From the NCBI RefSeq assembly GCF_028453695.1, contig NC_135778.1, positions 37,251,214-37,315,213 of the forward strand: a stretch of DNA of 64,000 bases, given 5' to 3'. Positions 1-10,600 of this stretch are shown here, piece after piece (positions within the stretch are counted from its first letter, which is position 1; each line of letters opens with the position of its first letter). Origin of the DNA: Augochlora pura. Its lineage: Eukaryota; Arthropoda; Insecta; Hymenoptera; Halictidae. Both the position numbers and the translations under genes were made by a program. The notes below the pieces were generated by a model. The model had not been told where the DNA came from, searched no databases, and saw nothing but the letters and a program-made list of their open reading frames with translations.

Positions 1-1207
1 CCTATTTTCAAGCAATTATCGTACTCTAAAAATGGCGAAACAAACTGGCGGACATGTATACACATTCCTAACCTCAAAATACGATCTTCGAAAAATTATA
101 CTCGAAAATTATTACGTCTACTGCGGCACGTATATTTGATTAATCAACACATATAAAAGAATTGTTGATAATTCCTTAACCAGCGAGCTCCACAATCTCG
201 AAAAAGATAAGAAAATCGAAGCAGAGAAATGCGCATTCTCTCCGCGGATCCGCGAACTACGCGGAATCGCGCGGAGAGTCAATTTATCACCGCGACCGCG
301 CACTTAATTTTAAGAAAACACGAACGGTTTTCAATGCAGCCGGCCCGGCCGCATGATGAATGTAGCATCTCTCCCGGCACACCGAGAAATTTAATAGAAG
401 TATTTGTTGTGTCGGCCCGGCTTGTTCGACCATCCTGCATTAACGAGGATTTTCCTGGGCGAGAGCCGGGATTGCGGGGCGGGAGGGGGAAGGAGAGGGG
501 GGCCCGGTAACAAAGACTACTAGGGAGAAATCATAAATCAAGCACGTCCATTCTTTCCTCGTTGCCTCCGTGAATGGCCTATAAAACGTATTTAAGACTC
601 GCGGGACTTTCCACGGAACGGGAAGTTCGTGTTTGAGGCAGTGAAATATCGTGGAACAAGATGATTGCGCGCGGTCGTCGGCCGAAGTCGATGAATAAAT
701 GGCGGAAAGGGTCCGATACGATCCTGCCGCGCCGCGCCGAAACCCCCCTCCCCGATGGTCGCCGGACTTTTTTCGTTGCGTAACGGCGAGCGTTTTCTTC
801 GAAATCCGCGAGATTTCGCGGCCGTCGCGGCGCTGGTTATAAAGAAATTTGCGTTTGCAAGGGGGATTGGCTGGTTTGTGAAAGCTCGTTAGATATTCTG
901 GATTTTTTTAGTAATTGTTTCGAAATGTAGCTTTAAAATTTAGTAATTTCGAACGCTGATTATTTGGATAATGGTTGGACCAATTCTTTTTATATTTATT
1001 GTTAAATGAACCAATAGGAAAGCAGCTGCTCCCACCGCTTTAACTACGAAGGTATCTCTAAGAAATGAGGGTTGCTTGCTTTTTACATTCTAAAATTACT
1101 TTGGAGTCTGTCCAGCAATCAGATTGCAAGGGCTCTAATTGTTGCAATTATTGGCTCTGTTGCAATTGTTCATAAACTAGTTCACCCTTAAAGGCATCCT
1201 CAACGCA
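1..1207. other. Non-coding sequence, no gene seen
   Basis: GC-rich to mixed sequence with polypurine stretches near 470-505 and CpG-rich sequence at 640-850. Short open frames occur on both strands but show no recognisable domain and overlap one another. No repeat family was recognised before position 1208. Confidence 0.6.
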
Positions 1208-1330
1208 TTAACCCTTTGATTACTGTGCGTGCCTATAGGCGCTTAAAATTTTCATAAAATGTGTCAGGTTATGTCACGTAATATTTAATAAAATGGCTCG
1301 GCGCGCACCATAATTAAAATCCTACAGTAT
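1208..1330 (+). mobile_element. Partial TTAA element, family 5-like left end
   Basis: Begins TTAACCCTTTGATTACTG and is followed by the self-complementary word GCCTATAGGC. This resembles the unit at 19.73-20.0 kb, which begins CCCTTTGACTACCG and carries CGCCTATTGGCG. An AGGTTATGTC word lies at 1266-1275. No matching right end was found, so the stated end is approximate. Confidence 0.4.
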
Positions 1331-2027
1331 AGTAAATCAGCTGTATACCAAAGTCTGCCCTAATCAAGAGGTTAAGTTGCCGCGAGGGTGACGTTATTTT
1401 ATCGCGAAATATAGTCAACTCTGTAACGCATAACACCGCCGAAAAATATTTGATTTTCCCAGGTCGAGTGCGCTTTTCGATCGATCGACTCTCGCTTTTT
1501 CTTTCCTTTCGCGAACCTAATTTAGTGGCCACCGCAGCTGGATCTCTCGTCTAATTACCGAAATATCGGAAATAAATTAGCCACCGATAAGTCCACGAGT
1601 GGCCACGAAAATAATCCTTGGCAAAACCAAGTAGACGAGTCGGATGCGCAGTAAATAATGAACGCATCTCGTTCGATTTGAAATTATAGCCAAAGTCAAA
1701 ATTCGAAATGACCGCCAGAGTCAAAATTCGAAATTATAGTCAAAGGCAAGATTTCTTTGTTCGATTCGAATCGAGGTTAGAATGGTTCCTGTATGTCAGA
1801 TTCGACGATATTGTTAAGCCAATTTAATCCTTCGCTCTCGACGCCGCCGCTTTGACGTTAATGCACCGCGAATTCCATGCTACATCAGGACTTACAAAAG
1901 CGATATCGTAGAACGAGGCGCGATTGTTTGATGCGATTCTAGCGTGACATAGTACTCGTTGAAACGTTTGTTTCTAACTGTTTATATCGACAAACATTCG
2001 CGGAACGTGAATGGAAAATTGTGACGT
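1331..2027. other. Non-coding sequence with a small direct repeat
   Basis: Mostly unique. Around 1681-1745 the word AGTCAAAATTCGAAAT is repeated at a 25-bp step. No gene seen. Confidence 0.5.
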
Positions 2028-2157
2028 GGAAAGTATATTTTATTGAAAATGGTGGAAAGTATATTTAATTGAAAATCGTGGAAAGTATATTTTATTGAAA
2101 ATCGTGGAAAGTATATTTTATTGAACCTCGTGGAAAGTATATTTTATTGAAAATCGT
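2028..2157. repeat. 26-bp minisatellite, 5 units, abutting a MITE
   Basis: Five head-to-tail 26-bp units beginning GGAAAGTATATTTTATTG, total 130 bp, with only a few substitutions between units. The last unit runs without a gap into the left end of a family-1 MITE, at the point where the CCCTTT start of that element should be. The array has therefore replaced the outermost bases of the transposon end. Confidence 0.9.
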
Positions 2158-2394
2158 GCGCTCGAGTGGTGACTCTGAGGCACCACTGAAATTGTTCTGT
2201 CACCTTTTAAAATCATTTTTATAGCAATAAAGTTTAATGTTATAAAAATTGTTGAAAATGAAATTGTTACTATGAATCACAAGATTTAATTTGGTATATA
2301 TAAAATGCATTTTGTTGCTTAAAATGGAAATACTGTACAATACAAAAATGTTTTCAGATTTGCAGTAAAATTGGCTTCGACCGCAAAGGGTTAA
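2158..2394 (+). mobile_element. Family-1 TTAA MITE, copy A (left tip lost)
   Basis: Starts GCGCTCGAGTGGTGACTC, matching the family from its sixth base onward, and ends GCAAAGGGTTAA at 2383-2394. Between the ends lies the usual AT-rich body, with CACCACTGAAATTGTT, a middle resembling CAATAAAGTTTAATG, and TTGCAGTAAAATTGGCTTCGA before the right end. It has no coding capacity. By its TTAA-CCC ends it resembles piggyBac-like non-autonomous elements; this assignment is inferred from end structure only. Confidence 0.8.
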
Positions 2395-2449
2395 TAACAA
2401 GAATTTTATCCCAATTTTAAAGAACAGAATAACATCCATACTTAATCAT

Positions 2450-2525
2450 TATTATACTAGTAATATTATACTATTATTTATACTAGTAATATTATACTAT
2501 TATTATACTATTATTTATCCTAGTA
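2450..2525. repeat. AT-rich direct repeat TACTAGTAATATTATACTA
   Basis: TACTAGTAATATTATACTAT is present twice, followed by a partial copy (TATCCTAGTAATTTG). It lies between family-1 copy A and a family-2 end. Confidence 0.6.
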
Positions 2526-2527
2526 AT

Positions 2528-2570
2528 TTGCATTACAATTCGGACTCGTTAAAGTACAACAAAGGGTTAA
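2528..2570 (+). mobile_element. Family-2 right-end relic
   Basis: CGGACTCGTTAAAGTACAAC followed by AAAGGGTTAA resembles the right end of the family-2 element at 3908-3949 (CGGACTCGTT... GTGCAAAGGGTTAA). Only the terminal 40 or so bases are recognisable. Confidence 0.5.
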
Positions 2571-3423
2571 AGGCAAGAACATTAGAGATATCTTCGTTAA
2601 ACGAATTGCCCGGAAAATAAAATACTTCGGCCAGGTTCGGTTCGCGCCGGTTTTTCCCTCACAAGAACAAAGTTGTTAGCTCAGCGGAACGCCAGAGCAC
2701 GGCCCGCTATCGCTTGAATAATTATAAGCGCCGCTGTTATTCAGGTTCGTGTCTCCCCGACACGCGTGCCTAACAAGACATCTCGGCGGCCGACACGTGC
2801 GTCCCCCTTTTTCGGCCCGTGGTTACCGTAGCGCGTGCGACTCCTCGCGTAGGTGTGTTTCCGAAGGGTGTGCTGCTGCGCCAGGCCGCGAACTTTGATG
2901 CACCACGCTGCTGCACTCTCGAAAGCGAGCGCGCGCGCGCGCGCGCACCGCAAAATTGACGCGTGGCCTCTCTCTCCTCTGACTTTCGCGTTTGCATTCT
3001 GTGGCCACGGGACCGTGCGACGCTTTTCGCCCCGTCAATTAAAATCGAGCACACCCGGAGGGGTGGGGGGTGGCAAGTTAGGCGAGCGACACGACAATCA
3101 CGAGTTCCGTCTTGTTAATAATTAAACACCGGCATCGACTTCTCCGCGGATCCGTCCCGGTCGCCTCGAATTGTTCTTTCGCGTTCCTCGTTCTTCGTCG
3201 CTGCGATAAAACTCTTAACGAATAAATATCTAATCGCTTTGTTCGCTGGCGTCGCGCGGATCCCGCTTTTACGGATTATGTCTTATTCACTTACGGAGAG
3301 TAGCTCGAGGCAGTTTATTCGCTGCATTTTTATTTACGGGGGGAGCTGTTTATGGATACGTTTTTATTTATGGAAGCAGTTTATTTGGTAATGAACGCAC
3401 GGCTGGAGTTCCATTCTTGCTGG
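2571..3423. other. GC-rich non-coding block with (GC)n run
   Basis: CpG-rich sequence with an alternating GC run at about 2929-2946. Several overlapping open frames on both strands are arginine- and alanine-rich with no domain, as expected from GC-rich non-coding DNA. Confidence 0.55.
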
Positions 3424-3949
3424 TTAACCCTTTCACGCCGCGTTGATCAGTATTTATTTGTTCTCGATAATGCTCTTCACCCCTTGCCGTGCCATTTTTT
3501 TACGATTACTATTAATAGAATTTTTTCGATTACTATTACTAGAATTTTTTCGATTACTATTATTAGAATTTTTTCGATTACTATTATTAAAATTTTTTCG
3601 ATTACTATTATTAGAATTTTTTCGGTCGCACTAATTTCTTAGAAGAAAAATAAATTTTATATTTATTACGTGCTTGCATCTGGTTGAATGTTTAAATATT
3701 GGTGACGAGAGAATAAAATTTGAACCTTTCTTAAAGGGACGGTTGAATATAACTAACAGCTTGTTAATAAAAATCGGAACAGATCATTTTTGTTTATTCT
3801 ATTGTCTTTATTTACTGCCGTTCCAAAACTTCGATAATAGAATAATTCAATTTTATTTCGATTTTGAAAGAATTAATAATATTATTTATTACATCCAGCA
3901 TTGAATATTTGTCACGAGTCGGACTCGTTATTATAGTGCAAAGGGTTAA
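3424..3949 (+). mobile_element. Family-2 TTAA MITE enlarged by an internal array
   Basis: Left end TTAACCCTTTCACGCCGCGT at 3424 is followed by TGATCAGTATTTATTTG, shared with the copy at 35.2 kb (CACGCTGCGTTGATCAGTAC). The right end is GTGCAAAGGGTTAA at 3936-3949. The body shares TACTGCCGTTCC and AATTCAATTTTAT with the 35.2-kb copy. Without the 120-bp array at 3504-3623 the element would be about 400 bp. Confidence 0.75.
3504..3623. repeat. 24-bp minisatellite, 5 units, inside family-2 MITE
   Basis: Five units of 24 bp built on GATTACTATTATTAGAA and TTTTTTC, differing at one or two positions. Because 24 is divisible by three, the array creates spurious open frames with an eight-residue period (ITIIRIFS-like); this is not a protein gene. 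Confidence 0.92.
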
Positions 3950-5232
3950 TGACCGTCGAGTTTGTATGTTACTTTCTGAAAGTCGAAATTACTTTATTCC
4001 CTTCTTAACCCATTTAAATGTTTTTACGTTCTCCAACGGAAATAAATTCAAATCCAGGTCTTACACTCAAAAATTACCCTTCGACCCTAATTCCACTTTT
4101 CTGGATTACTTTAGCGATGGTTCTGCTAATTCCAGATGCTTTTCTGCCGACGAGAGCAGCGGAGATAGCGATTATTCATTTCGTTAATAAATAAATATAT
4201 GGAATAAATTGAAATCGTTCTATAAGTGACCGTATATTACATTTTTCACATTCAGCATTTTTAAAAGGGGAATTTAATGTAAAAATTGTAAGAGAGATAC
4301 GATTTTATATACTGTCAAAATCGTACTTTTTTAAGCTATTTGGAAATTGAAATTAAAGTTAATAATAGGCCTTTTTATATATTTATTAAGATTAAGAATA
4401 TTTGAATAATGTGATATCGTATTATCCTAGACTATTACTTTTATAAATAATATTACCAGTTTTATATGTTTTTTAAACTTAACTGACATAACCTTAACTA
4501 GTATGATTATGACAAATATCTCCTAAGTGTCAAGGTGTATTTTTCATTGATACAAAAATGCCACATATCACTCCCAAAATTATTGATTAAATAACAGCTT
4601 AACCAATGAAATATTATCCGAAACTGTCGAGTAAATATCCAATGGAATAACAATTTATCCGAGCAGGATTTTCTTGGAATAAAAATCCATTCGAGTCAGA
4701 GTTTATCTATTGCTTATTTATTATTTATAAAATGATAAACCACAAAGCGCTTTTTCATACTTCGTCGACGAATCTGTTTTTCCATACCACATTTTAGAGT
4801 TAAAAGTTTTTTCGAACGTTGCACCGTAAAGTTTGTTATTCTGGGATAAATCGATCATTGATACATAACTAGATAATTTTTGCTACGGCCGCAGAGGAAT
4901 GCAACGCGTTGCATCGCGTTGCATCGCGAAACAAACATTGGCCGAGTCAGAAATATGCAGATCTCGGCGTTTATCTGAAAAATATTTTGTTATTTACAAT
5001 TCCGCGTACGCTTGGTTCGCGTAGCCGTTAAATACAACTCTCGGTGCAACAAACAGACACGAATACAGTATTGATAGGAAAATCCATGATTTATATTTGG
5101 GAATTGTAATTCCGTATTTGTTCAATAATTATTTGGTTCCGTAAAAACAGGAGCAGTCAATAATTATTCGCAATATTGTTGGAATAATATTATAATCCTT
5201 GTTCCAACTCTGTTTTATATTTATTTATTTAG
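3950..5232. other. AT-rich non-coding sequence
   Basis: AT-rich, without a convincing open frame. It holds a GACATAACCT word (4485-4494) and a 16-bp palindrome at 4899-4914 followed by a 10-bp direct repeat. A few homopolymer-rich stretches occur. Confidence 0.55.
4899..4924. other. Perfect palindrome plus 10-bp direct repeat
   Basis: ATGCAACGCGTTGCAT is a perfect 16-bp palindrome centred on ACGCGT. Its right half, CGCGTTGCAT, is repeated once more directly downstream. Confidence 0.85.
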
Positions 5233-5640
5233 TTAACCCTTTGCACTCGAGTGACTCTGAGGCACCACTAAAATTGTTACTGCATGCTCTAAACTAAATT
5301 TTTAAATTATGAAAAATTGTTAAAGATGTAACTGTTGTTTTTCTTTAAATTTAATACTGTTCTTTAAAAAGTCAAACTCAGTTTTTTTAAAAATATTTTT
5401 TCTTAAAAGGCAAACTCAGTTTTTCCTTAAATATTTTCTTTTTTAAATAAAAACTCAGTTTTTCCTTAAATATTGTTTTTTAAACCAGAAATTCAGTTTT
5501 TCCTTAAATATTGTTTTTTAAACCAGAAATTCAGTTTTTCCTTAAATATTGTTTTTTAAACCACAAATTCAGTTTTTCCTTAAATATTTAAAAGCCAACC
5601 TCAGCTTTTCATTAAATATTCTGAATTCGCTTTTAATTTA
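5233..5640 (+). mobile_element. Family-1 TTAA MITE, copy B (right end replaced)
   Basis: Left end TTAACCCTTTGCACTCGAG at 5233, then TGACTCTGAGGCACCACTAA, AAATTGTTACTGCATG and GAAAAATTGTTAAAGATG as in other copies. The normal right end CGAGTGCAAAGGGTTAA is absent. From about 5365 the body turns into a degenerate minisatellite. The stated end is where similarity to the array stops. Confidence 0.75.
5365..5605. repeat. About 38-bp degenerate minisatellite in copy B
   Basis: Unit contains CTCAGTTTTTCCTTAAATATT followed by a T run and AAAC, in about six copies. The central two or three are nearly identical (AAATTCAGTTTTTCCTTAAA); the outer ones have diverged. It grew inside a family-1 element. 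Confidence 0.8.
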
Positions 5641-6154
5641 TATTCAGAGATCGATATTTCCTAATTCATAATAATATAAAATTATATAAAAATTTTCGTA
5701 CACTGGTATCAAACTGTTGTATCCTAAATAGTTAAATTAATATTGAATTATTTAAGGGAAATGTTGCATCGGTTATAGCAGTCTCGACTTCCTCGATACA
5801 ATTCGTTTCGCAGTTCGGTATACCGTCGAAATTAACCAACGAAACAGATCCATATTGTGATAAGAGAATTACACCAGGATTCGGTTGTCTCCGAGCTGTT
5901 CCCATTTAAGAGGATTCGGTAACAAAGCGAACATTAGACACGGCCTAGCGAAATACGGCGGCCGTGTAGACAGAATGAAATGAAATACACGGTGTATGAG
6001 CACGGTGACTTTGATTTATCGCACCCCTTTTTCTTCCGTACCGTGTTCTTTCCAGATCAAATTGTTTGCCGATCTTTCACCCCTTGCTTGCTCGAACGGC
6101 GACTATAAACCGCCGACTGCTATTACTATTTTGTTACAGTCAATTCCATTACAC
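5641..6154. other. Non-coding sequence between two MITEs
   Basis: Mixed-composition sequence with no gene or repeat that I recognise. Confidence 0.45.
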
Positions 6155-6660
6155 TTAACCCTTTGCACTCGAGTGGTGACTCTGAGGCACCACTAAAATT
6201 GTTGCAGCACGTTCCATAATAATTTTTATATTATGAAAGATCTGTGAAAAATATATAATCTACTAAAGAAATCTTAGCGTTCTAACCTCAAAAGAAAGTC
6301 AATGTTCCCGTCTCTCACAAGAATATTTCATAATTCAAAAACAAGAATATTCTTTATAAATCTTGTTCAAACGTATATGATTAAATAACATTTTGTTCTC
6401 ACTATGGTTATTTTCAGTAACTGAAAAATCACGTGATTATATTTTTATCAATTTTATTTAGATTCCACTTACGTTCTATATTCTAATAAAAGAAAATTTA
6501 TAAAAGAAAATTTTATAACCTTAAAAATTTTGTGTCAGCGTATATGATCGCATAACATTATGTCCTACTATGGTTATTTTTAATAACTAAAAAATTACCT
6601 AATTATATTTTAATTTATTTTATTTAGATCCCACTTACATCCTCCACCCATCTAACCTCA
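6155..6660 (+). mobile_element. Family-1 TTAA MITE, copy C (right end missing)
   Basis: TTAACCCTTTGCACTCGAG at 6155, then TGGTGACTCTGAGGCACCAC, AAAATTGTTGCAGCACG and TTTTTATATTATGAAAGATC. No CGAGTGCAAAGGGTTAA follows. The remainder is AT-rich and includes a long direct duplication at 6370-6655, so the end is an estimate. Confidence 0.7.
6370..6655. repeat. About 167-bp imperfect direct duplication
   Basis: CGTATATGATTAAATAACAT... GATTCCACTTACGTTC is repeated as CGTATATGATCGCATAACAT... GATCCCACTTACATCC, with CACTATGGTTATTTTCAGTA / CTACTATGGTTATTTTTAAT between. The repeated part is about 110 bp at a 167-bp step. Confidence 0.75.
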
Positions 6661-7710
6661 ATAAAATCACATTTTCACAACTCGAATAAATCTTTTTAAT
6701 ATTATTCTACAGAGAACATTCCTTCTAAATTTTCTGCGAGCATACACGATCATCGAGAACTCCTTTCCAGAGGTTTACATCGAACCGAAATTCGTTTCCC
6801 CGCAGAAACGAGGGCCGCGTAGAGTTTCTTCTCTCCTTGACTCGAATCCTCCGCGAACGCCGACTCGCCGCGCTGCTCCAAGTCCGCGATTTATTCGTCG
6901 AAAGTATCAAATGTTAGACCATTACAAGAGATCGAAAAATTGTATCCGCGCTCCGGTAGAAAAGCGCCGGCGAGGGCGGCGCGGAACAATATTTTCCCGT
7001 GTAGGGAATCCTCTAACAAGGTGCTTTTTCCTCGAGCGACTGTTACGTCGCCGCCCGAGAAAATTACGTAAACAAGCCGCGCGGCGAAAATGTTGACGAG
7101 CAGCGCGCGGGAAGGAACGTCGACGGAGGGCGACGGAGGGCGGCTTATCCTCGCGGCACCGCGAGATTGAAAAATTGAGAAATAAAATTAACTTTTGCTA
7201 CGCGACGAGGACGTCTTCCCGGGTAATTTCGTGCCCCCCCCCCCCCCTTTCACCGCGACTCCCTTTCGCCCGTGTGTAATCCCCGTGTATAGAGGTCCGC
7301 GCGGACAAGAGGAGCGTCGTTTGCTAAATGAGACACGGGGAGACAAAGAAACGCGCGCGCGCGCGCGAGCAAAGCGAGTTGGCCGATTCGCACGGCGAAA
7401 GGACAAAACCTGGGGGGAAAAAAAGGAGTCCACGGATTTCACGAGCGCGTTTCCGAGCGCAAACGAATCCGAGCGAACGATTTTGATTCGACGTCCGAGA
7501 GTATAAAGTTCGATTTTATCGCCGTCACGTGGCCCCGAGTGTGATAGGCTGTAATAAAGAGACGCGGACGTAACTCCAGCAACGGGGTCCATCATTTTTT
7601 TTCGTGGCCGGAACTCGCGCGGGATACCGGGAACCGCTGGTATAATTACTCCGACTGGAAACGCGTGCCGCGGCACAGTTAACTCGGACGATTTCGGAAC
7701 ACGGTTTGGT
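6661..7710. other. GC-rich non-coding block
   Basis: CpG-rich and purine-rich. It holds a run of 14 C at 7234-7247 and an alternating GC tract near 7352-7368. Open frames of up to 162 codons occur on both strands over the same bases and are arginine/serine/proline-rich without a domain; they are not called as genes. Confidence 0.5.
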
Positions 7711-7879
7711 TTAACCCTTTCGCTACGGCAATGTCGTCCGTCGAAGCACTGAACGAGAGCTCGCGCCAGAAATCTGCGCGGTGCGTTTGATTTTTGTATA
7801 TACGGTTTAATTAGTTTTAAATAACAATTATGCTGAATGAAACAATCATTGTTCTAATGTAACAAGTATAGTTACATTT

Positions 7880-8114
7880 TTAACTCTTTGCACTCCGTTG
7901 TTCCTTCTTAGGCGACATCGTAATTCTAGTATATGAATGAACATTAAAGTTTATTAGCGATTTGAAACTGTTTCTCCGTGTCTACAAATTCATATAAATC
8001 GAATATTATTGTTATAATATTATATATACATATACATACTATATACATATACAACGTATAACGTATGCTATATAATAATATAAATGTTCATAAGCACGGA
8101 GTGCAAAGGGTTAA
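7880..8114 (+). mobile_element. Nested 235-bp TTAA MITE
   Basis: Starts TTAACTCTTTGCACTCCGTT and ends CACGGAGTGCAAAGGGTTAA at 8095-8114. The ends are near-perfect inverted repeats over about 19 bases. The body is AT-rich (ATATACATATACATAC tract near 8021-8060). It lies wholly inside the family-3 element, so it inserted later. Its ends are related to family 1 but diverge after CACTC. Confidence 0.8.
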
Positions 8115-8124
8115 TATGAAGCGA

Positions 8125-8352
8125 TCTACAAAATTATTAAAATACGGAATTATTAAAATATAAAATTATTAAAATACAAAATTATTGCAATACGAAATTA
8201 TTAAAATACAAAATTATTGCAATACAAAATGATTAAAAAACGAAATTATTAAAAAACGAAATTATTGAAAAACAAATTTATTAAAAAACAAATTTATTAA
8301 AAAACGAAATTATTAAAAAACGAAATTATTAAAAAAACAAAATTATTAAAAA
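8125..8352. repeat. 15-17 bp AT-rich minisatellite
   Basis: About 13 units of AAATTATTAAAATACG and variants (AAATTATTGCAATACA, AAATTATTAAAAAACG). The units form an upstream sub-type with TACG/TACA and a downstream one with AAACG/AAACA. It lies inside the family-3 element, directly after the nested MITE. Confidence 0.85.
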
Positions 8353-8479
8353 GGAGTATGCTGTCATCGACTTATTGTCGCTTGTTTATCCATTTACATG
8401 ACGGATATGTGCGTCGTTGGTAGCCACAGGTCGTCGCGTGGATGCCGCGTATGTGCGCTCTTTGTAGCGAAAGGGTTAA

Positions 8480-8839
8480 TGTATGTCGCCCGGGCGATCC
8501 CCGTGAAATGTAGCGCGCGAAAAAGTTCGCATTGCGGAACTTTAGATCTTCGTTGATATCCGGGGTAGGGGATTCTATGGAGTCTCGTTCCGGGTCGCGC
8601 GCGGATGGAGCGAGATCGGCATCGGAGCGGCGTGCCGGCAATTTTTCTAATACCGCTTGAATGTGGAAACTTTGTATGGGACTTTCGAGTGACGCCAATT
8701 TCGACAATCGGGGGCCGGAGCTTTTCGAAAGGAACTGTTCTGGGACATGTTTAAGCGGTGTATTCGAGTATCGAGTGGAGTTGATGCGATCTGAGACAAT
8801 TTGGCGAGTGATTATGGGGTAGTTTGCTTTATTCTTATT
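8480..8839. other. Non-coding sequence
   Basis: GC-rich first half, then mixed. A 111-codon minus-strand frame overlaps 8372-8707 but runs into the MITE end and has no domain; it is not called. Confidence 0.45.
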
Positions 8840-9115
8840 TAAGAGAGTAACTTTAGGGTTATGTTTACATATATAAAGGTAGTTTGGGGTTATGTATAAA
8901 TATATAGTTAGTTTAGGGTTGTGTATAAATATATAAAGTTAGTTTAGGGTTATGTATAAATATATAAAGTTATTTTAGGGTTATGTATAAATATATAAAG
9001 TTAGTTTAGGGTTATTTATAAATATATAAAGTTAGTTTAGGGTTATGTATAAATATATAAAGTTAGTTTAGGGTTATGTATAAATATATAAAGTTAGTTT
9101 AGAGTTATATATTAT
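8840..9115. repeat. 31-bp minisatellite, about 8 units
   Basis: Head-to-tail units of AGTTAGTTTAGGGTTATG followed by TATAAATATATAA. Early units differ (TTTACATATATAAAGG); central ones are almost identical. Each unit carries TTTAGGGTTA, which is not the insect telomere repeat TTAGG. Confidence 0.9.
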
Positions 9116-9127
9116 TATAATGTATAT

Positions 9128-9480
9128 GATATGATAGTAGACAATACGATAAAATATAGTAAAATGCAATTAAATACGATGAAATGCGATAAAATATAGT
9201 AAAATACAGTAAAATACGATGAAATACGGTGATATACGTTAGAATACAGTGAAATACAATTAAATACGATAAAATGCAGTAAAATATGATGAAATACTAT
9301 AAAATACAGTAAAATACGATAAAATACAATACAATATTATATTATATTATACGGTACGATAAAATACAATACAATATCATATTATATTATAGAATGCAAT
9401 ATAATTTTCTATTGTATTATACAATGCAATATAATTTTATATTATAATATATACAATACTATATTATATTATACACCATA
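9128..9480. repeat. About 10-bp AT-rich array
   Basis: Runs of AAAATACGAT, AAAATACAGT, AAAATGCAAT and similar 10-mers, grading after 9330 into TATATTATACAAT repeats. It follows the 31-bp array after about 12 bp and seems to be a separate expansion. Confidence 0.8.
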
Positions 9481-9539
9481 ATATAATGTAATATAAGACT
9501 ACAAACGACCTGTTCTATTCTATAACATCACTCCATCGA

Positions 9540-9573
9540 AGTGAACTCTCGTAACAAAATGGTCAAGGGTTAA
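9540..9573 (+). mobile_element. Possible TTAA element right end
   Basis: GTAACAAAATGGTCAAGGGTTAA resembles the right-hand ends of the TTAA elements (AAGGGTTAA). No left end is identifiable because the two arrays at 8840-9480 lie upstream. Tentative. Confidence 0.3.
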
Positions 9574-10383
9574 GTCTCCGCAATTTCCAATTGCGACAGC
9601 TCATTAAGAAGAAAATTTTTGTCGCTGCGCATTGAATTTGCCGCTGAACCTTGCATTCTTTTCCACAGTCCGGCGACCATTGTCTCCGCTCTACACGCGA
9701 ACAGACGAAACCGGCCGCGGTAACTGCAAACGTAATTCCGTTCCCGCTCTATCTCAATCTCTGTCGGTCGCGTCGTCGTCGCGCTAGATGAAATAGAGAC
9801 AAAGACGCCAGATGAAATAGAGACAAGGACGCCGGATGAAACAGAAGACAAAGACGCGGACAGAATTCGAGCAGGAAGCGTTCGTCTCGTCATCCCGCCG
9901 GGGCGATGTTCATCCGCCGGCATCCCCGTGAAACGCAATGATTTAACGTCCGAGATAAAACTACTACTCGAAGGCATTACTTTCCGGCGAGTTCTCGCGT
10001 CTCAGCACGGGGTGTTAACTTTATGACCGGCGTCGTCGTCCCCCTGTCCGATTTTCCGAGGCCCCGTGCCGCCGTTTTCCATGGCGTGCTTGTTGAATTT
10101 TTATCACCGCGCTAATTCGTTATCTTGACACGGCGATCCTCGATCTTCTTGAGTTTGACGGAATCGGATCGATCCAGGGTTTACCGGTGTTCAAGGGAAA
10201 CAATGGACGACGAGTCGATATCGGCGAGGTGCTTTTTTAGGGTCGCATACGTGTTCGAAGGGAAATTTTAATTCTTGTGAAATAAGAAGGAAAATTGTGA
10301 GAAGAATTTTTTTAGAAGCCATTTTGAGTTCTTTTTAGTTGAAATATAAATTGGTGCAAGTCAAAGTATTAGTAATATTTAAT
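9574..10383. other. Non-coding sequence with a 24-bp duplication
   Basis: GC-rich to 10250. AGATGAAATAGAGACAAAGACGCC is present in two to three diverged copies at 9786-9863. An overlapping 135-codon minus-strand frame owes its internal SVSSGVLVSI-like repeat to that duplication and is not called. Confidence 0.45.
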
Positions 10384-10600
10384 GCTTTAACGACCTGTCG
10401 TAAAAATTTAGCTCAATGTTAAACTTTTGTTACTATTTTGATTTTATTTATTTTATTAGCCGCGAGAGATATTTAATATTTAGAAAATTATATAATATTG
10501 AAGCTTACGGTAGTACAATCTAACACGTTTATTTTAATAATTGATACTAAATTATTGGTTATCATGACAATCGATTTATAGGCTCTACCTACTTAGGTTA
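10384..10600 (+). mobile_element. Family-4 element, degenerate copy
   Basis: TTTAACGACCTGTCGTAAAA through TATTTAATATTTAGAAAATT, ATATTGAAGCTTACGGTAG and GGTTATCATGACAATCG match, in order and spacing, the better-preserved element at 50315-50532. The right end is decayed. Confidence 0.65.

Larger units (their letters stand above)
7711..8479 (+). mobile_element. Family-3 TTAA element hosting a nested MITE
   Basis: Starts TTAACCCTTTCGCTACGGC and ends TTTGTAGCGAAAGGGTTAA at 8461-8479, so the outer 15-16 bases are inverted repeats with TTAA at both edges. The 769-bp span contains a complete second element (7880-8114) and an AT-rich array (8125-8352); the original element was probably much shorter. 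The left 19 bases recur exactly, inverted, at 13494-13512. Confidence 0.75.

Noticed and set aside
3352..3642. 96-codon frame with an eight-residue repeat
   Set aside because: The repeat is the 24-bp minisatellite inside a MITE; divisibility by three makes it look like a repeat protein.
7188..7676. 162-codon minus-strand frame
   Set aside because: Includes a poly-C/poly-G run read as polyglycine and has a 103-codon frame on the opposite strand; no domain.
8840..9115. TTTAGGGTTA units as plant-type telomere repeat TTTAGGG
   Set aside because: The word occurs once per 31-bp unit and is not itself tandem.
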